A stretch of 64,000 nt of DNA from Modicisalibacter luteus DSM 23508 (GTDB lineage Bacteria; Pseudomonadota; Gammaproteobacteria; Pseudomonadales; Halomonadaceae). Under the pieces are notes generated by a model. It made no database searches, had not been told where the DNA came from, and saw only the letters and a program-made list of their open reading frames with translations. Shown here in pieces: positions 26,056 through 34,755 of this stretch (the first letter of the stretch is position 1; every line of letters begins with the position of its first letter). The DNA is taken from contig NZ_KB899993.1 in NCBI RefSeq assembly GCF_000378505.1, positions 246,828-310,827 of the forward strand, written 5' to 3'. The translations under genes and the position numbers were made by a program.

Positions 26056-26274
26056 TCAGCTCTCTCTTAGTTCCGCAATGAATTGAGGAAGCTCATCTGG
26101 AGGCAGCGAGGGTGGGGCGCCTGCCGCGTCCCTGATTTGGCTGATAAGCGCTATCAGCGCATAGCCATCTCGCTGCTCAAGCTGTGACTTCATTTCATCC
26201 ATGCGATAACGCCAATCACGTACGGTTTCTGGAGTGACCTTTAAACCATCAACTACCAAGAATTCCCGTTCCAT
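26056..26274 (-). CDS. Hypothetical protein, 72 residues
   Basis: AGGAGG lies 5 bases before the ATG. An acidic, helical product (WRYRMDEMKSQLEQRDGYALIALISQIRD) ending in a proline-rich turn and a short helix. No family recognised. Likely cotranscribed with the DUF1653-like gene. Confidence 0.6.
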   Translation of the reverse strand: MEREFLVVDGLKVTPETVRDWRYRMDEMKSQLEQRDGYALIALISQIRDAAGAPPSLPPDELPQFIAELRES

Positions 26275-26454
26275 ATGTGCCTCCTATTGTTATGCATTAT
26301 CGGCTGGAGTCATTAGAAGATAAGCCAGACAGGAGTGGGCGAAGAGCAACGTGACCATTTCGTGACAAAGAAACCGTCTCTGGGCAGAGAAACATCAGCT
26401 TATGAAGCATTAGCTCATTCAGTAATTGTTATCGTCAACGTGATGCTTCGATAT

Positions 26455-26705
26455 TCATGCCACGGCGCTCAGCTGCGGCACCTCACCACCCAGCTCCTCG
26501 ATCAGCATATCGATTACGCACCCAAGGCGATGGCCATCAGCGTAAAATCCATCTCAAGCCTCAGGACAGGATCTTCGCCATCGTCGGCCTGGCTGGCCTC
26601 ATCGAGGAGGGCATCGGCAAAGCGCAGGCTCTTCAGAGCCAGGTCATCTCTCAGGTCCAGCGACACCTGCTCGTCGATGTTATTGCTCAGTTCTCCAGTG
26701 CTTAT
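26455..26705 (-). pseudogene. Frameshifted remnant of an unknown gene
   Basis: The minus strand encodes a natural-looking acidic helical stretch (VSLDLRDDLALKSLRFADA, then LLDEASQADDGEDPVLRLE and MDFTLMAIALG). It then needs a one-base shift to continue as VIDMLIEELGGEVPQLSAVA before a stop at 26455. No start codon is found upstream. The plus-strand frame over it is a shadow. The family is unknown. Confidence 0.45.
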
Positions 26706-27396
26706 TCAAGTTAAACAAGAGTATATGAAGCGCCACGTCTGCCGGGCTTGGCAGGCCAAGGAGGGGCGGTGCCATCAGATACATGGCAATGGTCGGTTCG
26801 CCCTGCGAATTGCTAGTCGAAAGGCAGGATAGTTTCACCTAAACGTCTTGCCTTATCTGGAAATAAACAACAAATCAGCAAGGGCTAAGCGTTTCGTTGG
26901 GTTCGTGCGCACGGGAACCCGAACGTTTGAAGACCATTATAATAACGATGGTGGCGCAGTAATCAGATTTACCGAGGAATGTTCGTCCCCCGAATACCCC
27001 CGAATACCAGTAACAGCGGCGCACCGAGCGCACCTGATTTATTCTGCAAGTCATACCTGTCTGCCTCGGTAGCTTGGCGCTTTCCCGACCGGCATCCGAT
27101 TGCGGCGTGTCGAGCAGGGGACAGTTCGACACAAAGCGGGCAGCTTATAAATGAGTCGCAAGGTTTAATGAAATAAAATCTTGCTAAAGCAACCTTTATT
27201 TCAATAACCAAAAGCTATGCTAAGAATCGACATAAATTTGACATTGAAGTGTCATGCTATAGAAATTCTATCGCAAGTATACAGCCCTGCCACTACTGCA
27301 TGGAATGTTTAGATATGGCCAGCCATATCGAATAATAAGAAAATATGGTATTTCTAATAACAATGTAATTAGACGCTATACAAAGAGTGAGCAGGC
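26706..27396. other. Non-coding interval before the kaiC-like operon
   Basis: No supported gene. The last 200 bases are A/T-rich and probably carry the promoter of the kaiC-like operon, but no convincing -35/-10 pair stands out. Confidence 0.45.
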
Positions 27397-28848
27397 ATGG
27401 CACAGAGCAGTCTTGAGCAGCGGTTATCGACTGGCGTCCGAGGCGTCGATGACATTCTTGGGGGAGGGTTGATCGAGAACCGAAGCTACCTGGTTCGCGG
27501 CGGCCCGGGGTCAGGCAAAACGACGCTTGGCTTGCATTTCCTGACTGCCGCCAATCAAGATGAGCCGGTGCTGTTTATTGGTTTTCAGGAGCCGGAAGCA
27601 CAGATCGAAGCCAATGCCACGTCAGTGGGGCTGGATGTTACGAACGTCAATTTCCTGAGCCTGATTCCCGACGAGCACTTTTTCACCGATCAGCAGGGCT
27701 ACGATATTTTCTCCTCAGGGGATGTCGAGCAGGAACCGCTGGTGGACGCCATCGTTCAAGCGGTGAATGAGCTTGCCCCCAAACGGGTATTCGTCGACTC
27801 CTTGACCCAGCTGCGCTTTCTCTCCGCAGACGCCTACCAGTACCGCAAGCAGGTCATGTCCTTTCTGCGCTTCCTCACGCAACGCGGGGCGACCGTTCTT
27901 TTCTCATCCGAGAGCAGCCAGGACATGCCCGACGATGATCTGCAGTTCATGGCTGATGGCGTGCTCAATTTCGACACCGGCCAGGCCGGCTCCATTGTTC
28001 GAGTGACGAAGTTCCGGGGCTCGGGGTTCGTCCAGGGACGGCATCACATGCGCCTTGGCACGGCGGGGATGCAAGTCTTCCCCAGGCTGGTTCCTCCTCT
28101 AACCCGGACCCCCAACGATGAAGACAAGCTCTGGGGCAGCGGCTCTTTGAGCATCGACGCCATTCTGCATGGGGGATTCGAAGCCGGAACCATTTCGATG
28201 ATCACCGGGCCGGCCGGCGTGGGCAAGTCGACATTGGCCGCTCAGTTTGCGGCCGCCGCTGCACGCAAAGGAGCGGCCAGCGCCCTGTTCCTGTTTGAGG
28301 AAGACGCCACCATTTTCCTGCGCCGCACCCAGAGCCTGGGGTTAGGGCTGCACCAGGCGGTACGCGAGGGGACCGTGGCTATCGAGCCGGTCGAGCCCAT
28401 GCGCTATCTGGCCGACGAATTCACGTCTGAGGTTCTCCAGCAGGTCACTCAACGGGGCGTTGAGCTAGTCATTCTCGACAGTGTTGCCGGTTTTGGACTC
28501 ACGCTGGGCGGTGAGGAAATCGAAGAACGCCTGCACACGTTCGCCAAGACACTGGCGAGAATGGGCGTGACCGTCATCTTGGTCAATGAAACTCAGGCCG
28601 TCACCGGACAGGAGTTCCAGGCGACCGAGAAGGGCTTCAGTTACCTTTCTGACAACCTGCTCTTTCTGCGCTACATGGAATCGGCGGGGGAGATGAAAAA
28701 GGCCCTAGGGGTGCTCAAAAAACGCTTGAGCGGCTTTGATACTGCCCTGCACACCTATGATATCGGTGAAGGTGGGCTGATCGTTCATGAGCCGATAGAA
28801 GGCTTGCATAGTGTGCTGTCGGGCATGCCTTCCCAAGACCTTGGCTGA
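27397..28848 (+). CDS. KaiC-like tandem RecA-fold ATPase
   Basis: A 483-residue protein with two KaiC/RecD-type domains. Walker A motifs lie at residues 35-43 (GGPGSGKTT) and 271-279 (GPAGVGKST). The catalytic acidic pair after strand 3 is QE in the first domain (FIGFQEPEA) but EE in the second (LFLFEEDA), so the second domain keeps the canonical pair. No kaiA or kaiB is present. Outside cyanobacteria such proteins act in stress or second-messenger pathways. It starts a tight operon with a receiver protein (14 bp gap) and an EAL phosphodiesterase, suggesting ATP- or phosphorylation-state control of c-di-GMP. Confidence 0.88.
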   Translation: MAQSSLEQRLSTGVRGVDDILGGGLIENRSYLVRGGPGSGKTTLGLHFLTAANQDEPVLFIGFQEPEAQIEANATSVGLDVTNVNFLSLIPDEHFFTDQQGYDIFSSGDVEQEPLVDAIVQAVNELAPKRVFVDSLTQLRFLSADAYQYRKQVMSFLRFLTQRGATVLFSSESSQDMPDDDLQFMADGVLNFDTGQAGSIVRVTKFRGSGFVQGRHHMRLGTAGMQVFPRLVPPLTRTPNDEDKLWGSGSLSIDAILHGGFEAGTISMITGPAGVGKSTLAAQFAAAAARKGAASALFLFEEDATIFLRRTQSLGLGLHQAVREGTVAIEPVEPMRYLADEFTSEVLQQVTQRGVELVILDSVAGFGLTLGGEEIEERLHTFAKTLARMGVTVILVNETQAVTGQEFQATEKGFSYLSDNLLFLRYMESAGEMKKALGVLKKRLSGFDTALHTYDIGEGGLIVHEPIEGLHSVLSGMPSQDLG

Positions 28849-28862
28849 CCGGAGCGGGAACG

Positions 28863-29255
28863 ATGGCAACCGTCCTACTGGTGATGAAACGGCCGGGCAA
28901 TGCACGTGTGATGGCAGATGCCCTGAAGGCGATCGGTTATACCGCGATCAGTGCGTCGAACCATGAGGCCCTGACGGCGGCGATGTCTCAATCTGGTGAC
29001 CACCGCATCGCGCTCGTGGACATTTCAGGCTTTGGCCCGGCTGACTGGCGGATGTGTCAGACCCTGAATAGCCATGAGGTGCGCTTTATCGTGCTCTGCA
29101 CAGCGCAGGAAACCCGCCAGGGAGGGCAGGCGCTACGCTACGGTGCGGCCAGTTTTCTACAGAAGCCGGTGAAAAAGCCCATGCTCCTGGGGTTACTTTC
29201 GGATCTGGCCGGTGAGACCCCAGCGATGCAGTCAGTCGGGAACGGACATCCATGA
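28863..29255 (+). CDS. Stand-alone receiver-domain protein with an altered acidic pocket
   Basis: A 130-residue protein with a CheY-like fold. The phospho-acceptor aspartate is expected in ALVDISGFG and the conserved lysine in FLQKPVKKP. The usual N-terminal DD pair that binds Mg2+ is missing (ATVLLVMKRP), so phosphorylation may not work in the standard way. It lies between the KaiC-like ATPase and the EAL protein and overlaps the latter by 4 bases (ATGA). Confidence 0.8.
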   Translation: MATVLLVMKRPGNARVMADALKAIGYTAISASNHEALTAAMSQSGDHRIALVDISGFGPADWRMCQTLNSHEVRFIVLCTAQETRQGGQALRYGAASFLQKPVKKPMLLGLLSDLAGETPAMQSVGNGHP

Positions 29256-31048
29256 AAACAAGCAGCAGCAATCAAGCGGTCTTCTGGCGCGGCATAGCGG
29301 AGGAAGACAGCAACCCAGTATCATCCGTCGCTCATCGGGAGCGGATCCTGGTGCTGGTGGGGGCCAGTGGCAACCGCAAACAGCTGATAGAACACTTGAA
29401 ACCGCGTTATCACGTGCTCATCCCTGACGAGACTGGCGCTGTAGACGATATCGGGCAAGGCAGCCCAACAGAGGCTTCGTTCGACCTTGCCATCCTAGAC
29501 CCAGCGGGCGCGGTACGCTGGCGTCAGGTACTCGCTGAAGCGAGAAGCCATGCGCAACCCGTCTTCCTGCCAGCCATGTTGATTGCCTCACGCAAAGACC
29601 TTTCCCGGGCATTGCAGGCCTGTGACTCGCTCATCGATGAGTTCCTGCTCACCCCGATCGACCCGAGTGAGCTGACACAGCGGGTTGACATGCTGCTACG
29701 AGCGAGACGCCAGGCACTCACCCAGAGCACACGACTTGCCTATCTCACCAGTCATGATCAGGGATCAGGATTGCCCAACAAGACGCTATTCCTGGATCGC
29801 TTGAGCCAGGCCATCCAGGATGGGACGGTGCTGGGGCGGCAAGTATACGCCATGGCCATCCACATTCCCCTAACGCCGGTTTTAAAATCCCTGGGCAATC
29901 GGGCATTGGAAGAGGCGGGTCTCGTTTGTAGCGAGCGCCTCAAGGCCCTCCTGGGCGACAACTATTCCTTGGCGCGGCTCTCTGTCGACGAGTGGGCACT
30001 GATGCTGCGTGCCGGTGCCTCCACCAGCGATGCACTTGAGGTGTTTCAAACCATTCAACAGCTTACAGCCACCCCCCTCGATGTCAGGGGGGAGCGCGTG
30101 CATATCACCCCCGCCGTGGGCATTGCCGTTTACCCTGACGACGCCGCAAACGCCGCTTCCTTGCTGGACTGCGCGGGCGCGGCCCTGGCCCGCACTGAAC
30201 GGATGCAGCATCCGACATTTTATTCGCCTACTGTGCAGCGCCAGGCGCTGGCACAGATACGAACCGAGGCAGGGCTACACGCAGCCCTCGCACTGGACCA
30301 GTTCGAACTGTGGTTCCAGCCAAAGGTGAATTTGAAGGACCGATCATTGACCAGCGTGGAGGCGCTAATTCGGTGGCGCCTGCCGAGCGGTGACCTGGTG
30401 CCGCCAAATAAGTTTATTCCGATAGCCGAGGGCAACGGCCTGATCACCCTGATTGACCGGTGGGTGCTCGCGAAAGCCTGCGAGTCCATGCGGACTTGGC
30501 AGACCCAAGGCGGCCCAGCCCGGGTGGCGGTCAACATTTCTGCCCAGCATCTGGAGCAGGATGATTTCGTCACGACCGTCGAGCAGACCCTGTCACATTT
30601 CAGCATCTCCCCGGCGGCCCTTGAGCTCGAGCTCACCGAAACCGCCCTGGCAGACCTGAACCAGGAAAATATTGATAAACTTCGAGCACTGCGAAACATG
30701 GGAGTGGGCATTGCGCTTGACGATTTCGGTACCGGCTACTGCTCACTGAGCTACATTCATCGATTGCCCATTACCACGCTCAAGATCGACAAGTGCTTTA
30801 TCGACAATATCGTCACCGAAAGTGCGGATGCAGCGGTCACCCAGACCATCGTGTCGCTGGCCAAAAATTTTCATCTCAAGCTGGTCGCCGAGGGCATCGA
30901 GACCGAAGAGCAATGCCAATGCCTGGTTAGCCTCGAGGTTGAAACAGGACAGGGCTATCTATTTGCTCGCCCCATGCCTTTCGCTGAACTGCAGCAATGG
31001 GTAGGGGATGAGTTTGCTCAGATTGACGTAAAAAGCATCAGTCATTAA
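29252..31048 (+). CDS. c-di-GMP phosphodiesterase with receiver-like and degenerate GGDEF domains
   Basis: A 598-residue protein: receiver-like domain (about 30-145), degenerate GGDEF domain (about 160-330) with SVDEW in place of GGDEF, and an EAL domain (about 343-585). The EAL domain keeps the catalytic set: EAL at 370-372, NISAQHLEQ, ELTETAL, DDFGTGY, KIDK, and AEGIETEEQ. It should hydrolyse c-di-GMP to pGpG in the cytoplasm; the GGDEF part is probably regulatory. Third gene of the kaiC-like operon, coupled by ATGA overlap. Confidence 0.9.
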   Translation: MKTSSSNQAVFWRGIAEEDSNPVSSVAHRERILVLVGASGNRKQLIEHLKPRYHVLIPDETGAVDDIGQGSPTEASFDLAILDPAGAVRWRQVLAEARSHAQPVFLPAMLIASRKDLSRALQACDSLIDEFLLTPIDPSELTQRVDMLLRARRQALTQSTRLAYLTSHDQGSGLPNKTLFLDRLSQAIQDGTVLGRQVYAMAIHIPLTPVLKSLGNRALEEAGLVCSERLKALLGDNYSLARLSVDEWALMLRAGASTSDALEVFQTIQQLTATPLDVRGERVHITPAVGIAVYPDDAANAASLLDCAGAALARTERMQHPTFYSPTVQRQALAQIRTEAGLHAALALDQFELWFQPKVNLKDRSLTSVEALIRWRLPSGDLVPPNKFIPIAEGNGLITLIDRWVLAKACESMRTWQTQGGPARVAVNISAQHLEQDDFVTTVEQTLSHFSISPAALELELTETALADLNQENIDKLRALRNMGVGIALDDFGTGYCSLSYIHRLPITTLKIDKCFIDNIVTESADAAVTQTIVSLAKNFHLKLVAEGIETEEQCQCLVSLEVETGQGYLFARPMPFAELQQWVGDEFAQIDVKSISH

Positions 31049-31424
31049 CCATGGAAGCAGGACGGGGGCAACTAGCCGCATTAGCGCAGAGATTAACGCG
31101 CTCACCACCGGAGCCTCCGAGCCCATGAGAGTAGGCGATGGCCTGCTTAACGCTGGATGACTCTTTCTGGGCCGCAGCGTTCGGGCAATTACTATTTGGC
31201 GTGGCGTCGAGACGCTAGGCACTTTACGCAGGGCCTTTTTGGTCGGCACGTCGGAGGCCCACGCTTGCCAGTATGCCAGAACTATTCTCCCGCTTTGGCT
31301 GAAGATTCGTTAAACCTTCAACCAGGGACACCAAACAGTGCAGTTGACATCAGCTCTGGTTGCAGTGACATTGCATTGACAGCAACCAGCGTAAGAGCCT
31401 GGCTTTCCTTCATAATAAGAATAT
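31049..31424. other. Non-coding interval
   Basis: No supported gene and no clear terminator after the EAL gene. The final 60 bases are A/T-rich and may hold the promoter of the PilZ gene. Confidence 0.4.
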
Positions 31425-33197
31425 ATGAAGACAGAGCCGAACAACGTGGTATTTGTTTTAAGCGAGACGGCCATGCCATTCAGTGAAAAAGAAAATCATT
31501 CAGCGCAGATGATCCAAGCTGTATTGGGCTCTGAGCATGAGGTAACTATCTACTCAAAGGCGGTGCCTTACTCAATCGAGGCACAAGTTGTGCGGGTGGA
31601 TGTAGGTACTGGCAACTTATTGCTACAAGTTTTTACCGACGAACGAGACATCTATAGCTACCTCACTGATGGAATGGTTTCTTTTGATATCGAAATCAGA
31701 AAAGAGGGTGATGAGACAGAAATATTAAATTTTGAGAAAGTGAAATCGCAGGTCATGAGAAAGGACAGGAACCTTTATGAGCTAGATTGTCAGTTACCCC
31801 ACTCGGTGTTCATTTACGAAAGTCGAGGCGGTGTTAGGGTTCCATTTATCTTGGGCATGCAGGCCCGTGTCAATATCGAAGTCTATGAAAACGAACTGAC
31901 GCTAAAGGGAACGCTTCGCAATCTTTCGGTAGGCGGCTGCATGGTCGATATTTCTATCGAGGACAGTGCAGTGCTAACCGTTGGGCAGGACATAGCAGGG
32001 ATAACTGTCAATTTTCCCAGCGGAGAAAAGTTTTTTACTAAGGGAGAAATACGCCATATCCGCCCATTCGGAAATTCGTGGCATGCGGCTGTGGGCATCC
32101 ATTTTAGTGGTATGGATGAAAACAGTGAGAAAGATTTGTCCTACTACGTCACCGAATCCGAGCGTGAAGCGGCTGGTCGTGCAGGAATAAGAACACTGGG
32201 GGACGGTACGTCAAAGCTGTTCATTGCTGGTGATAAAGAAAAAAAACTACTCATTCGCGAGAAAACGGAGCGAGAGGAGGCATCTAAGCTGCCCCCAATG
32301 GTGCGGGGTGTTAGGGAAGTAGCTCACCAGCTGCAGGTAATGCTGATGTTCATGAAAAACAGGAGCATTTTCCCTCAGGACACCTTGTATGATTGTGCAG
32401 ATACCCTGCTTTTCCTCGTAGGGAAAGACCGAAAGCAACTTCTTTATGCGCTTTCCTACTTGAGGGGGGAGTCTGAATGGGTACGGCATGCCGTTCAGGT
32501 AGCTGCCTCCTTGGCAGATTTCCTAATGTTCGAGGCGCCTCACTCCAACACGACCCGCGAAGCTATTGCAGGGGCGCTGCTGCATACCATGGGCAAACCC
32601 CTGATCTTAAGTAGAGAAGTTCCGTCACTGAAAGTTAATATGACTCCCTACCAGAAAGAGATACTGAAAGGGCACGTTCAGGCTCTTGCGGAAAAGCTCG
32701 AATCGCTGGGTTGGCAGCCCAGCGACATCTGCAGGGATATCCTATTGAATAGTAATGAACGCCTGGATGGGAGTGGCTACCCAGCCGGTAAAATGGCAGC
32801 AATGCTCTCCGAAAACGCTAAGTTAGTGTCGCTGATTAAAATCGTGAATAAGCTGACCAACCCGCGTAATGAAGCAGCACCCAGAACACCGATCGATGCG
32901 TATCGATGGGTAAACGAGCACGCCGATCAATATGACAAAACGTTGCTCGTTGAATATATTCAACTGTACGGATTATATCCCATTGGCACCTTGGCGAAAT
33001 TTTCACAAGGTTTTCTTGCCTGGATCGTGGATATCGATGCCAAAGGCATGCCGAACATGGTACATGTTGTCAAGAATCTCGCGTTTCCCGACACGACTAG
33101 CGATACCATTTTAACCTCTGCAGATTTCTCACAAATAGGAAAGCTGGAAGGTATTGTTAATCCTATCGATTATGGGATTCCTAATCCAAAGCCTTAA
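31425..33197 (+). CDS. PilZ protein with a degenerate HD-GYP domain
   Basis: A 590-residue protein. Residues about 35-240 resemble a flagellar-brake/PilZ module: RGGVR fits the RxxxR c-di-GMP contact and NLSVGG the second motif. Residues about 330-540 have the HD-GYP helical fold, but key residues are changed: HTMGK (387-391) replaces HDIGK, and NERLDGSGYP (444-453) replaces the HHERxDGxGYP form. It is therefore probably a c-di-GMP sensor rather than a phosphodiesterase. Start uncertain: ATGs at 31425 and 31473 both have weak ribosome sites. Codon use is more A/T-rich than the neighbours. Confidence 0.8.
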   Translation: MKTEPNNVVFVLSETAMPFSEKENHSAQMIQAVLGSEHEVTIYSKAVPYSIEAQVVRVDVGTGNLLLQVFTDERDIYSYLTDGMVSFDIEIRKEGDETEILNFEKVKSQVMRKDRNLYELDCQLPHSVFIYESRGGVRVPFILGMQARVNIEVYENELTLKGTLRNLSVGGCMVDISIEDSAVLTVGQDIAGITVNFPSGEKFFTKGEIRHIRPFGNSWHAAVGIHFSGMDENSEKDLSYYVTESEREAAGRAGIRTLGDGTSKLFIAGDKEKKLLIREKTEREEASKLPPMVRGVREVAHQLQVMLMFMKNRSIFPQDTLYDCADTLLFLVGKDRKQLLYALSYLRGESEWVRHAVQVAASLADFLMFEAPHSNTTREAIAGALLHTMGKPLILSREVPSLKVNMTPYQKEILKGHVQALAEKLESLGWQPSDICRDILLNSNERLDGSGYPAGKMAAMLSENAKLVSLIKIVNKLTNPRNEAAPRTPIDAYRWVNEHADQYDKTLLVEYIQLYGLYPIGTLAKFSQGFLAWIVDIDAKGMPNMVHVVKNLAFPDTTSDTILTSADFSQIGKLEGIVNPIDYGIPNPKP

Positions 33198-33223
33198 AGC
33201 CATGCAAGCTTGAAAGCAGCTTC

Positions 33224-33248
33224 AGCCATTCCTAGCTTCAAGGAATGG
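33224..33248 (+). terminator. Hairpin after the PilZ gene
   Basis: Stem GCCATTCC/GGAATGGC with a 9-base loop lies 27 bp past the stop; no strong T-run follows. Confidence 0.55.
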
Positions 33249-33295
33249 CCGTATCTTTCCGGCCAGAGGGGAGCTTGCATGGCTGTGCTGAGAGA

Positions 33296-33313
33296 AGTGT
33301 TTGCGCAAACACT
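33296..33313. promoter_or_regulatory. Perfect 18-bp palindrome
   Basis: AGTGTTTGCGCAAACACT is a perfect inverted repeat without spacer in otherwise non-coding DNA between the PilZ gene and the IS cluster. It could be an operator or a former attachment site. No adjacent regulator is known. Confidence 0.4.
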
Positions 33314-33540
33314 ATTGGGCCGCTCGAGCCGTGGCCTGTGAGTCTGTTCACCGCAGCCAGCATTGTCGTGGCTGCTCCCGTTTCAAGGGCCCTGCTGTTG
33401 GGCCTTGACACGTACAGATTAACAACGATGGCTACCAGGATGTCATGGGCAAGAAGCACCCGGCGGGGTTGGGCCAGCCAACTCGTATTTTTATTGCTCT
33501 CCGTCCCTGTGCTGCCTCCTGCTGTGTGAAGCGAAGGCCT

Positions 33541-33564
33541 TAATCTATCTTCCGGCCTCTTACA
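33541..33564 (-). mobile_element. Solo IS481-family end
   Basis: The 24 bases match, with one mismatch, the outer end of the IS481-type fragment at 49109-49132 (TGTAAGAGGCCGG read inward). The end abuts an IS3 transposase tail at 33565, so an IS481 element once inserted into the IS3 gene and all but its end was lost. Confidence 0.6.
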
Positions 33565-33637
33565 GCTACCAGAGGGCGAGGGAAGTCGAGCTGGCAACTG
33601 CGGCTTGAGCACGTATCCACGCTGACTTGACCAGAAC
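33565..33637 (+). mobile_element. 3' end of an IS3-family element
   Basis: Near-identical to the last codons and right end of the IS3 orfB fragment at 52575-52824 (GYQ, then REVELATAA and a terminal CCAGAAC). It begins exactly at the IS481 end and stops where IS110 sequence resumes, showing nested insertions. Confidence 0.7.
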
Positions 33638-33641
33638 AGTA

Positions 33642-33890
33642 GGGCTTCACGAACTGAGCCGCCATCAGCTTGACCTGATAGCCACGGACCTGAAGTTCAC
33701 GCGCCCAGTAGTGGGAGGTGGCACAGGCTTCCATGCCGATTTCAGCACCCGCCGGGACTCGCTTGACGATGGCATGCAACCACTTGTCCCGTGAGTATTT
33801 ACCACGCCACTGAGGCTGGTCATGGCAGTCTACGCCATACACATGGAAGACAGATTTTGCGATATCGACACCGACCCGGGTAATGTTCAT
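33642..33890 (-). pseudogene. IS110-family transposase, N-terminal fragment
   Basis: About 83 residues of the DEDD transposase: VGVDIAKSVFHVYG with the first catalytic aspartate, then GMEACATSHYWARELQVRGY up to FVKPY. The reading frame is then cut by the IS3 tail. The last 66 bases match, with two differences, the start of a second IS110 piece at 44870-45655 that carries the C-terminal part. Confidence 0.85.
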
Positions 33891-34078
33891 GGGAAGCGCT
33901 CCTCAGCATCGGATAGGGCTACCGCCCCGTCACCTGTCAGTGTGGCGCAATAGCGCCGATGTAGGTGGGGCGGGGTGGGGCGGACTCTATCCCATTGGTG
34001 AGCCGAGAAGGGTACCGGCGCTGGCCCTCCTGCCTCTGTCGTGTGGTCCAAAGTGCTGCGGTTATTCTATGAATCCAA

Positions 34079-34697
34079 GTGTTAACGAATTGCACTCATA
34101 ATGCCCAAGGCTTTCCAACTAAGGATGCGTCTGCGGGGAACGCTGCAACGCGTGCCTATGTTTCGTCAGACCATCTTCCCCTGGAGCTTGAGCAAGTGGC
34201 GGAAGCGGCCGGGTTCGAGGTGACGAAGAGAAAGATCAGTCTGCAGGTGCCCGTGACCCAGCCGGCCGCAGCTAAGGCAGGATCGGATGCGTTCTGCCGC
34301 ATGCTCAACGATTGGGCTTCTGGCAATTTGGCCCCTGCAAGGGAGTACGCTGATTGGCTCCAGTCAATGCGTGGTTGCAGCCTGATTCCCTTGCCTTTGG
34401 CTTCCCATCACCGTGAACGATCGGAGCCGGTGCAACAGCTGATTCGAAAATCATTGAAGGGACAGGCTAAGTTTCAGGATTTTGCGCAAATTGCGCTCGG
34501 GTAGAGATGCCTTTTCGTCAGCCCCTTCAAACGCGCTGCTTGAAGAGCTTGGATTAAGGTCGGCCCCCGGCAAGGTAGAGAATTTAGTGGCAGCGGACAG
34601 GCGTAAGGTGCTGCGCTGGATGTGCCGAGGGCTTCCGGAGGGTTTGGCACTAATCAAAGTAGCGGTGGATAACGAGCTCACCGAGCGGGCGCGTTAA
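34079..34697 (+). pseudogene. Unassigned, possibly frameshifted coding region
   Basis: Two overlapping plus-strand frames look partly natural: a 141-residue one (34079-34504; LPLELEQVAEAAGFEVTKR, then AREYADWLQSM) and a second one from about 34460 to 34697 (NALLEELGLRSAPGKVENL, then RKVLRWMCRGL). They could be one gene broken by a one-base shift. No family recognised, no ribosome site. Low confidence. Confidence 0.25.
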
Positions 34698-34755
34698 AAG
34701 GCAAAGCGTGAGCAGGCATCGGAATAGCAGCCACGAGCCATGCAATCGACAAAGC

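Noticed and set aside
26335..26832. 165-codon plus-strand frame
   Set aside because: Ser/Arg-rich shadow of the minus-strand remnant at 26455-26705.
26875..27132. 85-codon minus-strand frame before the kaiC-like operon
   Set aside because: No ribosome site and no family pattern.
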